64,000 nt of DNA, taken from Sinomonas notoginsengisoli. Lineage in GTDB: Bacteria > Actinomycetota > Actinomycetes > Actinomycetales > Micrococcaceae. Below the pieces are notes generated by a model. The model saw only the letters and a program-made list of their open reading frames with translations, ran no database searches and was not told the origin of the DNA. This document shows, one piece after another, positions 1 through 9,489 of the stretch; position 1 is the first letter of the stretch, and every line of letters starts with the position of its first letter. The stretch is taken from positions 124,001 to 188,000 of the forward strand of contig NZ_JAIZDP010000004.1 of NCBI RefSeq assembly GCF_021554725.1. Direction: 5' to 3'. Position numbers and translations under genes: made by a program.

Positions 1-538
1 CCTGTACAAGGTCCTGGCGCGGCTCGAAGAGTCCGGCGTGTGCCGCCGCGGGTACTTCGTGGACCGGCTTGGCGCGGCCCAGTTCGCCGTCCCCGCCACC
101 GTGGACCGCCTGAGGACGTTCGTGCGCGACGACACCCTCGCCGCGGAGCCCGCCGCCGCACCCCCGCGCGACGCGCTCGCCCTCGCGGCCACGGACCCCG
201 CAAACCCTTACGGCGCCGCTCTCGCCTGGCCGGAAGTCCCTGGGGCCGCGACCGGCCACCGGCCGGGGAGGAAGGCCGGCGCCCTCGTCGTGACGGTCGA
301 CGGCGCACTCGCCCTCTACGTAGAGCGCGGCGGCAAGACGCTCCTCGCCTTCAGTGAGGACGAATCCGTGCTGGCACCTGCGGCTGAGGCACTGGTGGGA
401 GTGGTCCGTGCCGGAGCGGTGGACAGGTTGGCCATGGAGAAGGTCAACGGACATGATCTCCTCGACACCCCACTGGCCCGGGCCCTCACCGGTGCGGGCG
501 CCTACTCGACCCCGCGCGGCGTGCGGATTAGGGCGTGA
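1..538 (+). CDS. lhr: ATP-dependent helicase Lhr, C-terminal end (partial)
   Basis: The reading frame is open from base 2 and the gene enters from the left, so only about the last 178 residues are present. The piece contains the string RRGYFVDRLGAAQFAVP and ends with a TPRG-x-R-x-R tail, both of which I recognise from the C-terminal region of bacterial Lhr, a large superfamily 2 DNA helicase of DNA repair. The helicase motor motifs lie outside the window. The stop is 6 bp before a Nei-type glycosylase, the same lhr-nei order known from Mycobacterium, which supports the call and suggests co-transcription. The first internal ATG, at base 38, is not a real start. Confidence 0.88.
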   Translation, partial: LYKVLARLEESGVCRRGYFVDRLGAAQFAVPATVDRLRTFVRDDTLAAEPAAAPPRDALALAATDPANPYGAALAWPEVPGAATGHRPGRKAGALVVTVDGALALYVERGGKTLLAFSEDESVLAPAAEALVGVVRAGAVDRLAMEKVNGHDLLDTPLARALTGAGAYSTPRGVRIRA

Positions 539-544
539 GGGTCC

Positions 545-1411
545 GTGCCTGAGGGCGACAACGTCTACCAGGCCGCCCAGAAGATGCACAGGGCCCTCGC
601 GGGCAAGCGCCTCGCGGCGAGCGACTTCCGGGTTCCCGGCTTCGCGACTCTGGACCTCGCCGGCTGGACCGTTCTCGAGGTCGTCTCCCGAGGCAAGCAC
701 CTGCTGCACCGGCTCGCTCCACCGGTGACCGAGGACGGGGACACGGGGCCTGGACCGCACGACGGCGCGGGGCGGCTCAGCATCCACTCGCACCTGTCCA
801 TGGAGGGCAGTTGGCAGGTGTATGCCCCCGGCCAGAGGTGGCGGAAACCTGGCCACACGGCGCGCGTGGCGCTCACGGCCGAGGACGGCACGGGGGCGGT
901 CGGCTTCTCCCTCGGCCTGCTCGAGGTGATCCCGACCGTCGAGGAGAACGCCGCGGTCGGGCATCTCGGGCCCGACCTCCTGGGCCCGGACTGGGACCCC
1001 GCCCGTGCGGAAGCGAACCTGCGCGCGGATCCCGGCCGGGCCGTGGGCCTCGCGCTCCTGGACCAGCGGAACCTGGCCGGGATGGGCAACATCTACCGCT
1101 GCGAAGTGTGCTTCCTCAGCCGCGTCCATCCCGCGACGCCCGTCGAGAACGTCCCGGACCTCGCCGGCATAGTTGCCCTGGCAAAGAGGCTCCTCGAGGC
1201 GAACAAGGCACGGCCACGCAACACGGTGGGCGGGTTCGGTCCGCGCAACGGCACGTGGGTCTACGGCAGGACGGGCCAGCCGTGCCTGAGGTGCCGCACG
1301 CGGATCGAGCACGGCACGCTTGCCGAACCCACTCCCGGCACCGGGACGCGTATCGGGGAGACGCGCGAACGGGACATCTGGTTCTGCCCGAGCTGCCAGC
1401 CGCTCCGCTGA
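545..1411 (+). CDS. nei2: Fpg/Nei-family DNA glycosylase (Nei2-like)
   Basis: This 288-residue protein is a formamidopyrimidine/endonuclease VIII type glycosylase and AP lyase that removes oxidised bases. It opens with MPEGD, giving the catalytic N-terminal Pro2 and Glu3 after Met removal. A Lys in SRGKHLL fits the conserved beta-hairpin lysine, and the helix-two-turn-helix is marked by NLAGMGNIY. A C-terminal zinc finger is visible (CLRC near residue 249 and CPSC near 282). The start is GTG, directly after the upstream helicase gene. Length is normal. Whether it prefers oxidised pyrimidines (Nei) or purines (Fpg) cannot be settled by eye; the MPEGD start and the lhr neighbour favour Nei2. 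Confidence 0.9.
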   Translation: MPEGDNVYQAAQKMHRALAGKRLAASDFRVPGFATLDLAGWTVLEVVSRGKHLLHRLAPPVTEDGDTGPGPHDGAGRLSIHSHLSMEGSWQVYAPGQRWRKPGHTARVALTAEDGTGAVGFSLGLLEVIPTVEENAAVGHLGPDLLGPDWDPARAEANLRADPGRAVGLALLDQRNLAGMGNIYRCEVCFLSRVHPATPVENVPDLAGIVALAKRLLEANKARPRNTVGGFGPRNGTWVYGRTGQPCLRCRTRIEHGTLAEPTPGTGTRIGETRERDIWFCPSCQPLR

Positions 1412-1457
1412 CTCTTCCCTCTTGGGAGAACGCCTCTGGGGGAGAACGCCTCTGAGG

Positions 1458-4187
1458 CTAGCGGCGCCCGGCGGCGACCCCGTGCCCCGGCGGGCGGCGG
1501 AACTTCGCCCTGCCCGTGTGCACGAGGAACGGCACAGCGCGACGATGGACCCGGGACCGGCCGTGGTGCAGGCCCACGGCCCGGGCGGCTGCGCGGGCCT
1601 CGGCCCGACCGGGGGCCTCGCGTCCGGCGCGGGCATCCTCCGCCCGGTAGTAGAAGTACTTGGCGATCTCCACGAGCACCAGATACAGGAGCACCATGCC
1701 CACCAGCGCGAGGAAGAAGTCCGCGGGGAGCGGCGAGAAGCCGACGAGCTCGCCGATCGGCGTGTACGGGAGCACGGCACCGATCGCCACCACGGCCAGG
1801 ACACTCGCGGTCAGCGCCGCCGATGCGCGGGAGCGGACGAAGGGGATGCGCCGCGTACGGATCACGAAGACGATGAGCGTCTGCGTGGCAAGGGACTCGA
1901 CGAACCAGCCCGCACGGAACTCCTCGGGGGCGGCCTGGAAGACCCACAGCATGAGCCCGAACGTGGCGAAGTCGAACAGCGAGGAGATCGGCCCGAACGC
2001 GATCATGAACCGCCGGATGCCGCCAATGTCCCAGTGGGCCGGCTTGCGCAGCTGCTCGCGGTCCACCTTGTCGGTGGGGATGGAGAGCTGGCTCGAGTCG
2101 TAGAGCAGGTTGTTGAGCAGGATCTGTCCGGGGAGCATGGGCAGGAACGTGAGGAACGCGCTCGCCGCGGCGGCGGAGAACATGTTGCCGAAGTTGCTGC
2201 TCGTGCCCATGAGCAGGTATTTGACCGTGTTGGCGAAGATGCGCCGGCCGCCCATGACCCCGTCCGCGAGCACGCCGAGGTCCTTCTCGAGGAGCACGAC
2301 GTCGGCGGCGTCCTTCGCGACGTCGGTCGCCGAATCGACGGAGATGCCGACGTCGGCGCGGTTGAGGGCGAGGGCGTCGTTGACGCCGTCGCCGAGGAAC
2401 CCCACGGAGTGGGTGCGGCGCAGGACCGTGACGATCCGGGCCTTCTGCTCGGGCGAGACTCGCGCGAACACCCGGGCGCCGGCGGCAGCGGCGGCGAGGG
2501 CGCCGTCGTCCATCGCCTCGATCTGGGTCCCGGTGAGCACCGTCCCTGGCGTCATCTTCAGCACTGACGTGACGTGCTCGGCGACGAGGGCGTTGTCCCC
2601 CGTTGCGATCTTGACGTCGACGGAGAGGCTGGCGAGCCTCGCGAGCGATGCGCGGGCGTCGTTCTTGGGCCTGTCGATGAAGCTGAGGTATCCGGCGAGC
2701 GTGAGCGGCCCGGCGTCGTCGTGCGCCGCAGTGTCCGGGGCTGCGGCCTCGGCTGGCCCGCTCGCCACGGCAACGACTCGCGCGCCCCTGCAGAACAGCG
2801 CCTCGAGGGCTACACGGTCCGCGTCGGTGACGCCGGCGCAGGCCTCGAGGACGGCCTCGGGGGCGCCTTTGAGGATGTGCACCGGAGCGCCGCCCGGCTG
2901 GTCCGGCGCGACGACGGTCTCCATGGTCCGGGTCTCGTGGTCGAAGGGCCGCAGCGACATCCGGCGCCGGCCCCCCAGGCTCGCGGGCAGGTCCGGGAAC
3001 GCCTCCCAGAGAGCCGCGTCCACGGGGTTCTGGCCCGCGCCCGAGGCGCCCGGTTCGCCCGGGTCGACCTCGCAGCACAGCATCGCGAGCTCAGTGAGCC
3101 GCCTCGCGCCGTCGCCCGTGGGAGGGCCTGCGGGGACTGCTTCCTCGAAGCCGATCCTCCCCTCGGTCAGCGTGCCGGTCTTGTCGGTGATGAGCACATC
3201 GAGGTTGCCGAGGTCCTCGATCGCGAGCAGCCGCTTGACGAGCACCCCGCGCTTGCCCAGCAGCCGGGAGCCGGCGGCGAGGGACGTGCTCACGACGGCG
3301 GGCAGCAGCTGGGGCGTGATGCCCACCGCAATCGCGAGGGAGAACAGGACCGAGTCGAGGAACGGACGCTGCAGGATCAGGTTGATCACGAGGATCCCCA
3401 CGGTGAGGAATACCCCGACCCACAGGAGCATGAGCGAGAACTCCTTGAGCCCGCGCTGGAAGGAGGTCTCTGGGAGCCCCTGCGCGAGTCCGGCAGCGAT
3501 CCGGCCGAACTCGGTGTCGCGGCCCGTGGCGGTGACGACGGCGCGCGCGGACCCGGCGTGGACCACGGTGCCCATGAGGAGGGAGTCTGTCAGGTCCGCG
3601 AGGTCCGACCCGGCCGGGACCGGATCCCCGGACTTCTCCACGGCGGCCGACTCGCCGGTGAGCACGCCCTCGTCCGTCTCGAGGCCCACGGCGTCCAGCA
3701 CGCGGGCGTCCGCGGGAACGATGTTGCCCAGGCCCACGCGAATGAGGTCTCCCGGGACCAGTTCGCGAACGGGCAGCTGGCGCTCGGAGCCGTCGCGCAC
3801 CACGACGACGGTGTGGCTGATCCGCTCGTGCAGGTCCGCGGCGGTCTTCTCGGCGCGGAACTCGTTGGCGAAGCCGAGCAGGGCGCTGCCGAGGAGGATG
3901 GCGACGATGATGGACGCATTGAGGTGGTCCCCTGTGGCGAAGGACATGGCCGCGGCTCCCACGAGGAGCGCCTGGAGCGGGCTGGCGAACTGCCGCACCA
4001 GCACGTGGAACCAGCTCACGCGCCTCGCCTCGAGGACGTTGGCGCCGTCGGCGAGCCGGCGCGCCGCCTCGGCTCCGGAGAGCCCTTGCGCGGAGGTCCC
4101 CAGTGCGGCAAGCACGGCCTGCGCGGGCATGGCCGCGGCCTCGGCTGCCGGGATCTGGACCCGTTCGGAGACGGTATCGACGCTCAC
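1458..4187 (-). CDS. mgtA: Magnesium-translocating P-type ATPase, MgtA/MgtB type
   Basis: A 909-residue P-type ATPase that probably imports Mg2+ across the cytoplasmic membrane. The actuator TGES motif is near residue 178, the phosphorylated Asp is D335 in DKTGTLTEG, and the hinge GDGVNDALAL follows in the P-domain. The TPQLLP string in the fourth membrane segment and the C-terminal NNLLYDSSQLSIPTD string are the type IIIB signatures I associate with MgtA/MgtB. Hydrophobic segments sit near residues 75-110, 255-300 and in the last quarter. The last 45 or so residues are Arg-rich and unlike the family core. The gene stands alone and starts at a GTG placed 6 nt after a TAGCAT hexamer. Confidence 0.92.
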   Translation of the reverse strand: MSVDTVSERVQIPAAEAAAMPAQAVLAALGTSAQGLSGAEAARRLADGANVLEARRVSWFHVLVRQFASPLQALLVGAAAMSFATGDHLNASIIVAILLGSALLGFANEFRAEKTAADLHERISHTVVVVRDGSERQLPVRELVPGDLIRVGLGNIVPADARVLDAVGLETDEGVLTGESAAVEKSGDPVPAGSDLADLTDSLLMGTVVHAGSARAVVTATGRDTEFGRIAAGLAQGLPETSFQRGLKEFSLMLLWVGVFLTVGILVINLILQRPFLDSVLFSLAIAVGITPQLLPAVVSTSLAAGSRLLGKRGVLVKRLLAIEDLGNLDVLITDKTGTLTEGRIGFEEAVPAGPPTGDGARRLTELAMLCCEVDPGEPGASGAGQNPVDAALWEAFPDLPASLGGRRRMSLRPFDHETRTMETVVAPDQPGGAPVHILKGAPEAVLEACAGVTDADRVALEALFCRGARVVAVASGPAEAAAPDTAAHDDAGPLTLAGYLSFIDRPKNDARASLARLASLSVDVKIATGDNALVAEHVTSVLKMTPGTVLTGTQIEAMDDGALAAAAAGARVFARVSPEQKARIVTVLRRTHSVGFLGDGVNDALALNRADVGISVDSATDVAKDAADVVLLEKDLGVLADGVMGGRRIFANTVKYLLMGTSSNFGNMFSAAAASAFLTFLPMLPGQILLNNLLYDSSQLSIPTDKVDREQLRKPAHWDIGGIRRFMIAFGPISSLFDFATFGLMLWVFQAAPEEFRAGWFVESLATQTLIVFVIRTRRIPFVRSRASAALTASVLAVVAIGAVLPYTPIGELVGFSPLPADFFLALVGMVLLYLVLVEIAKYFYYRAEDARAGREAPGRAEARAAARAVGLHHGRSRVHRRAVPFLVHTGRAKFRRPPGHGVAAGRR

Positions 4188-4199
4188 GGGGTCATGCTA
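4188..4199 (-). promoter_or_regulatory. Leaderless -10 element for the Mg2+ ATPase
   Basis: On the minus strand TAGCAT (4194-4199) is followed by 6 nt and then the GTG start at 4187. This TANNNT-N6-start arrangement recurs at several genes in the window and implies transcription starting at or next to the start codon. No Shine-Dalgarno is visible. Only 36 bp separate this gene from the next one, so the -35 region would fall inside the gap or the end of the neighbouring gene. Confidence 0.5.
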
Positions 4200-4223
4200 C
4201 GCGGCACAGATGGCAGTTCTGGA

Positions 4224-4937
4224 CTACGCGTACAGCTTCTCCAGGTACGCTCGCCACGCCTCGGCGTGCTGGTCTGCGCGCGACGCCCGTACAGCCTCCG
4301 ACGCGGAGTCGAGCGAGAAGTCGTGCACGGTCAAGCCCACGCGGTCACCAAAGAGATTGCGCCCGAAGACGCGCACCATCGCATCGCCCGTGCGCAGGCC
4401 GAGGAAGTACTCGTTCGCGTAGTCCACAGTGGCCTCGACGGGCCCCAGTACCGGCAGGTCGAGCTCCTTCTTCTCGCCTGGGATCACACCGACCAGCCCG
4501 AAGGCGGCGAGGAAGCGCTCGAAGGCGTCCGGGGCAATCGAGCCGTCCGGTCCCCGGACCTCCACGTAGACCACGGTGCGCCCGTCGAAGTTCGCGAGGT
4601 ACTGTCCCAGAGTGTGGAGGTAGAACAGGGTGTGCTTGGCGGCGCCGTCGTACTGCTGCTCCCAGTTGTCGGTGAGCACGCCCGAGTGGACGTAGTGCAG
4701 GTGGGTCCCTTCCGGTCCGGGGGTGAGGACGTGCTCAAGCTGGTTGAACCAGCCGTCGGGCCCCTCCATGCGGGTCACGAGATGGCTGGGGTACTCGTCG
4801 ACAGTCCGGACGGAGGGCCACTGGTCGGTGGGGAACATCCACGCTGCAGTGTCCTCAGTGATCGCCTTCCAGATCTGCTCCGGCGATGCGGCCAGGACCA
4901 CGTCCTGGACGATCTCGAACGGATGTTGCTCGGTCAT
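4224..4937 (-). CDS. SRPBCC/AHSA1-like domain protein
   Basis: A 237-residue protein with the start-domain pattern of AHSA1 (activator of Hsp90 ATPase homologue) proteins: an N-terminal beta strand FEIVQDVVLAASPEQIWKAI followed by a long alpha/beta grip fold. Such proteins bind small hydrophobic ligands in a pocket, but the ligand here is unknown. The start at 4937 is chosen because its ATG overlaps the stop of the upstream ArsR gene by 4 bp (ATGA), a translational-coupling arrangement; the frame stays open further upstream but inside the regulator gene. Pairing with an ArsR regulator is common for this family and suggests a small stress-response or detoxification unit. Confidence 0.82.
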   Translation of the reverse strand: MTEQHPFEIVQDVVLAASPEQIWKAITEDTAAWMFPTDQWPSVRTVDEYPSHLVTRMEGPDGWFNQLEHVLTPGPEGTHLHYVHSGVLTDNWEQQYDGAAKHTLFYLHTLGQYLANFDGRTVVYVEVRGPDGSIAPDAFERFLAAFGLVGVIPGEKKELDLPVLGPVEATVDYANEYFLGLRTGDAMVRVFGRNLFGDRVGLTVHDFSLDSASEAVRASRADQHAEAWRAYLEKLYA

Positions 4938-5563
4938 GGCTGGATCTCCTTGTCTGGGGTGCCGGGCGCGGGGACGTCCGGGGGCTCCTTGAGGGTGGGG
5001 TGGAGGGCGACGACGAGCCGGTGCCTGCGCCCGCCCGCCGCCCCAGGTTCGTGGTACTTCGCGGCGAGCGTGGCCACCTCGGCGCCCAGCTCGGCCGCGA
5101 ACGCCGCCCGCGAGGCGGCGGACGCGAAGGTGATCTCGCCGTCGACCGCGTAGGTGGCGAGCTGCTGCTTGGCCGAGGCAGCGCCCGAGATGAGCCTGCC
5201 TACCTCGCCCACCATGCGCGAGGCGAGGGCCAGGAGCCAATAAGCGCTGAACCGGTCCCTCACCTGCGCGGGATCCGGCTGGACGACGGCGAGCGCCTCC
5301 GGCGATATGACGTAGGACGCCGCCGTGGCCTGCAGGACACGCTCCATGACGTTGCCCTTGCGCCGTTCCTGGACGAGGGTCACGAGCCCGTGCTCCTCGA
5401 GCGCCCTCAGGTGGTAGTTCACCTTCTGCCGCGGCAGCCCCAACCTGGCGGCGAGCCCGGAGGCGGACGACGGCGCGGCCAGCTCCCGCAGCAGCCTCGC
5501 CCTGAGCGGGTCGAGACTCGCGGCCGCTGCCGCCGCATCCTCGATCACGATGACGTCCTGCAT
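4934..5563 (-). CDS. ArsR-family winged-helix regulator
   Basis: A 209-residue protein with a winged helix-turn-helix at residues 15-75 (LDPLRARLLRELAAPSSASG, then RLGLPRQKVNYHLRALEEHG). The second helix pattern KVNYHLRALEEHGLV is the recognition helix typical of ArsR/HTH_20 regulators. No metal-binding ELCVC-type cysteine motif is present, so metal sensing is unlikely. The C-terminal half may sense a ligand or form the dimer. It is the first gene of a two-gene operon with the SRPBCC protein and probably represses itself through the AT-rich palindrome just upstream. The ATG at 5563 has only a weak GGAG 2 nt away, so a leaderless start is possible. Confidence 0.85.
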   Translation of the reverse strand: MQDVIVIEDAAAAAASLDPLRARLLRELAAPSSASGLAARLGLPRQKVNYHLRALEEHGLVTLVQERRKGNVMERVLQATAASYVISPEALAVVQPDPAQVRDRFSAYWLLALASRMVGEVGRLISGAASAKQQLATYAVDGEITFASAASRAAFAAELGAEVATLAAKYHEPGAAGGRRHRLVVALHPTLKEPPDVPAPGTPDKEIQP

Positions 5564-5580
5564 GTCTCCAGTTGACTACC

Positions 5581-5598
5581 GACGAATTAATTTGTCAA
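5581..5598. promoter_or_regulatory. Candidate ArsR operator over a -35 element
   Basis: GACGAATTAATTTGTC (5581-5596) is a 16-bp palindrome with one mismatched pair and an AATTAATT core, in sequence that is otherwise very GC-rich. It lies 18 bp upstream of the ArsR start. On the minus strand its end overlaps TTGACA (5593-5598), a perfect -35 hexamer. A repressor bound here would block RNA polymerase, so autorepression is the natural reading. The link to this ArsR protein is inference. Confidence 0.55.
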
Positions 5599-5682
5599 GG
5601 AGATTCTAGAAGTCGGTGTTGCGGTGGGCGTACCCTCGAATCAGCTACCGGCTGGGAGGCAGCGTACCCACGAGGAGCAGCC

Positions 5683-6360
5683 ATGCGCGACGACACCATG
5701 ACCTCGCTTGGACATCTCCCGGCCGACGGCCCTGCCGCCCTCGCCGCGTACACCGCGGCCGGCCTTGGCGCTTTGGCGGTGGCCAGCTTGGCGGCGATGT
5801 ACGCGGTCGAGGTCCCCCGCGGAGGTCCATACGTATTCGGCGGGATCAACGACTTCACTGGGGGCCTGTTCTACCTCGCAACCATTCCGCCCATCCTCCA
5901 GATCCAGCGTCGACTCGGCCGCGGCCCTCGGACCCGGGCCGGAACGGTGGCCGTTGTGGTGTGCTCGGCCGCCGCTGCCGCGAGCGGCGTCCTGCTGTCC
6001 TTGCATCTCATCGGCTTCGGCCCCTCGACCGCCGTGAGCGTGGCCGGGATCGTGGCCCAGGCCGCGTGGGCGGCGCTCGCGAACCACAGACTGCTCCATC
6101 ACCCCAGGTACCCCCACAGGCTGGCCATGGCCGGCCGGGCGATCGGGCTGGGCATGCTCGCGGCCCTGCCGATCATAGGAGCGGGCTACCTCGCAAGCGG
6201 TGTGCCTGCGCTCCAGATGACCCTGTACGCTGCGGGCGCGGCCCTGGGTGTCGTCGCATACCTCGGATGGCCCTTGTGGCTTTTCACGGCGGGGCGCTAT
6301 CTGGCCGGGCACGGGGAGAGGGCCCACCGGAGGGGGCCCGCTTCCGCCCGCCCGGTGTGA
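5683..6360 (+). CDS. Multi-pass membrane protein, possibly DUF998-like
   Basis: A 225-residue hydrophobic protein with about six predicted membrane segments, near residues 18-45, 58-75, 85-105, 115-135, 150-175 and 180-205, and a short basic C-terminal tail. The spacing resembles small DUF998-type membrane proteins, but I see no motif that fixes a function. The ATG at 5683 is preferred over the open frame upstream because GAGGAG lies 6 nt before it and the protein then begins just ahead of the first membrane helix. It is divergent from the ArsR operon, which could mean shared control. Confidence 0.7.
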   Translation: MRDDTMTSLGHLPADGPAALAAYTAAGLGALAVASLAAMYAVEVPRGGPYVFGGINDFTGGLFYLATIPPILQIQRRLGRGPRTRAGTVAVVVCSAAAAASGVLLSLHLIGFGPSTAVSVAGIVAQAAWAALANHRLLHHPRYPHRLAMAGRAIGLGMLAALPIIGAGYLASGVPALQMTLYAAGAALGVVAYLGWPLWLFTAGRYLAGHGERAHRRGPASARPV

Positions 6361-6403
6361 GGAGCCAGCCGGGAAGCGGCGACGGCCGAGCGGCGGGCTA
6401 GAA

Positions 6404-6417
6404 CAGCCCTAAGTCCC
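6404..6417. promoter_or_regulatory. DevR/DosR-box-like half site upstream of devR
   Basis: CAGCCCTAAGTCCC matches the right half (AGTCCC) of the DosR consensus GGGACTNNAGTCCC perfectly and the left half poorly, 8 of 12 fixed positions. It lies about 70 bp before the devR start, a plausible place for autoregulation. By itself this is weak evidence; it gains weight from two similar sites nearby. Confidence 0.35.
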
Positions 6418-6484
6418 TAGGCGCCCTGATTGAGGCGAGCAGAGAATGGGAAGGTCAGCTGGGAAACAGGGAGAGGGTCGCACC

Positions 6485-7165
6485 GTGCACCGTGAAACGC
6501 CTGCCGAATCCGCCAAGCCGGGAGCTCTGCGCGTCTTCATCCTCGATGACCATGAACTCGTGCGCCGCGGCCTCCAGGAACTGCTCGAGGCCGAAGGGTT
6601 CGAGGTTGTGGGGACGTCAGGCACAGCCGCAGAGGCAACACGCCGAATCCCGGCCCTCAAGCCGGACGTTTCCGTCCTCGACGTCCGCCTCCCCGATGGC
6701 ACGGGGATCGAGGTCTGCCGCGACGTCCATGCGGTCGACCCCACCCTGCCCTGCATCATGCTCACGAGCTACGACGACGAGGACTCCCTGCGCGGGGCGA
6801 TCCTCGCCGGCGCCAATGGCTACGTCCTCAAGGAGATCCGGGGCACGGAACTGATCACGGCGCTGCGACGCGCAGCCGGCGGAGAGTCGCTGTTCGATCC
6901 GGCCCTCAAGGCCAAGGTCCTCGCCGGGTTCGCGCCCCGTGAGGAAGAGGTGACGGATCCCCGGCTCGCCCTGCTGAGCCCGCAGGAGCGCCGCGTCCTC
7001 GCGCTCATCGGCGAAGGCCTGACCAACCGGGAAATCGGCGAGAAGCTCTTCCTCGCGGAGAAGACCGTCAAGAACTACGTCTCGTCCCTCCTGTCCAAGC
7101 TCGGCTACGAACGGCGGACACAAGCGGCGCTGTTCATCGCCCGGAACTCCCCCCACGGACACTGA
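6485..7165 (+). CDS. devR: NarL/LuxR-family response regulator, DevR/DosR-like
   Basis: A 226-residue response regulator. The receiver domain (residues 15-130) has the acidic pair DD at 21-22, the phosphoacceptor Asp66 in SVLDVRLPDG and the Lys of GYVLKEI. The C-terminal LuxR-type HTH (LSPQERRVLALIGEGLTNRE, then TVKNYVSSLLSKLG) is of the DevR/DosR kind. The GTG at 6485 is chosen because GGGAGAGGG precedes it; an in-frame ATG at 6446 is an alternative. A cognate kinase lies just downstream on the opposite strand (28-bp gap). In mycobacteria this regulator drives the hypoxia/dormancy response; that role here is inferred from similarity and from box-like sites in the neighbourhood. Confidence 0.85.
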   Translation: MHRETPAESAKPGALRVFILDDHELVRRGLQELLEAEGFEVVGTSGTAAEATRRIPALKPDVSVLDVRLPDGTGIEVCRDVHAVDPTLPCIMLTSYDDEDSLRGAILAGANGYVLKEIRGTELITALRRAAGGESLFDPALKAKVLAGFAPREEEVTDPRLALLSPQERRVLALIGEGLTNREIGEKLFLAEKTVKNYVSSLLSKLGYERRTQAALFIARNSPHGH

Positions 7166-7193
7166 CCCTCAGCGCGGCGAGCGGTGGGGTACC

Positions 7194-8903
<1,710 letters not shown>

Positions 8904-8975
8904 TCACCCCAGGCTCAGTATGCCCAGATCACCTCTGGCTGCTCCACCTCCCGCGCCAGTATTTCGGCGCTGATC

Positions 8976-8989
8976 AGGACCAAAGACTC
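8976..8989. promoter_or_regulatory. DevR/DosR-box-like site between devS and csp
   Basis: AGGACCAAAGACTC matches 8 of the 12 fixed positions of the DosR consensus GGGACTNNAGTCCC, with both half-sites partly kept. It lies in the 177-bp divergent region, about 79 bp from the kinase start and 86 bp from the Cys-rich gene start, where one dimer could control both. Confidence 0.4.
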
Positions 8990-9074
8990 TCGCGGAGCAG
9001 CTGGTGCGACGCAAGCATGGGGTGAGGAGCGGCGTCGCCCGTCCCGGCATCACGCAAAGATCCAGGAGCACCGC

Positions 9075-9485
9075 ATGTCACACGCCCGCCAGGCCCTAGT
9101 AGTCCACCCCGCCGCGCCGGACATGGACGAATCCCAGCGAACGGCCCTGAGCGAGTGCATCGATGCAGCACTCGCCTGCGGCCAGGCCTGCACCACCGGC
9201 GCGGACGCCTGCCTCGAGGAACCGGGCGTGACGCACCTGCGCCACCTGATCCGGGCCCAGCAGAACTGTGCGGCCATGTGCTCGGCCACGGCACAGATCC
9301 TCTCGAGGTTCGGCTCCGACTTCGGCCCCACCCCGGCCTCCGTGCTCCGCGCCCTCGACGACGTGGCTGCGCTGTGCGAGGACGTGTGCGGCGTGTATGC
9401 GGGGGCCTACGCCCACTGCAGGGTGGCCGCCGAATCCTGCGCCCGGGTGCGGGTCGCCGCCGCCGCGATGCTGGCCCTGGACTGA
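9075..9485 (+). CDS. Four-helix-bundle Cys-rich copper-storage-like protein
   Basis: A 136-residue cytosolic protein (no signal peptide) with ten cysteines at positions 28, 35, 39, 46, 65, 69, 101, 105, 115 and 122. Most sit in CxxxC or longer helical spacings that point into the core of a four-helix bundle, the pattern of Csp-type copper storage proteins. Csp proteins bind many Cu(I) ions and buffer copper in the cytoplasm. An AGGAG lies 7 nt before the ATG. The PEP synthase start follows only 4 bp after the stop, so the two are almost surely co-transcribed, an odd partner for a copper store. The DevR-like box upstream suggests redox or hypoxia control. Confidence 0.75.
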   Translation: MSHARQALVVHPAAPDMDESQRTALSECIDAALACGQACTTGADACLEEPGVTHLRHLIRAQQNCAAMCSATAQILSRFGSDFGPTPASVLRALDDVAALCEDVCGVYAGAYAHCRVAAESCARVRVAAAAMLALD

Positions 9486-9489
9486 CGCC

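Noticed and set aside
4188-4196. GGGGTCATG before the Mg2+ ATPase, similar to the dispersed repeat
   Set aside because: Only 8 bases match the repeat core and TCCC is missing; the bases are explained by the start codon and spacer.
2574-5153. A long frame on the plus strand opposite the Mg2+ ATPase and its neighbours
   Set aside because: Its translation is Arg/Gly/Glu-rich with no motif, a usual shadow of high-GC coding on the other strand, and the minus-strand genes are well supported.
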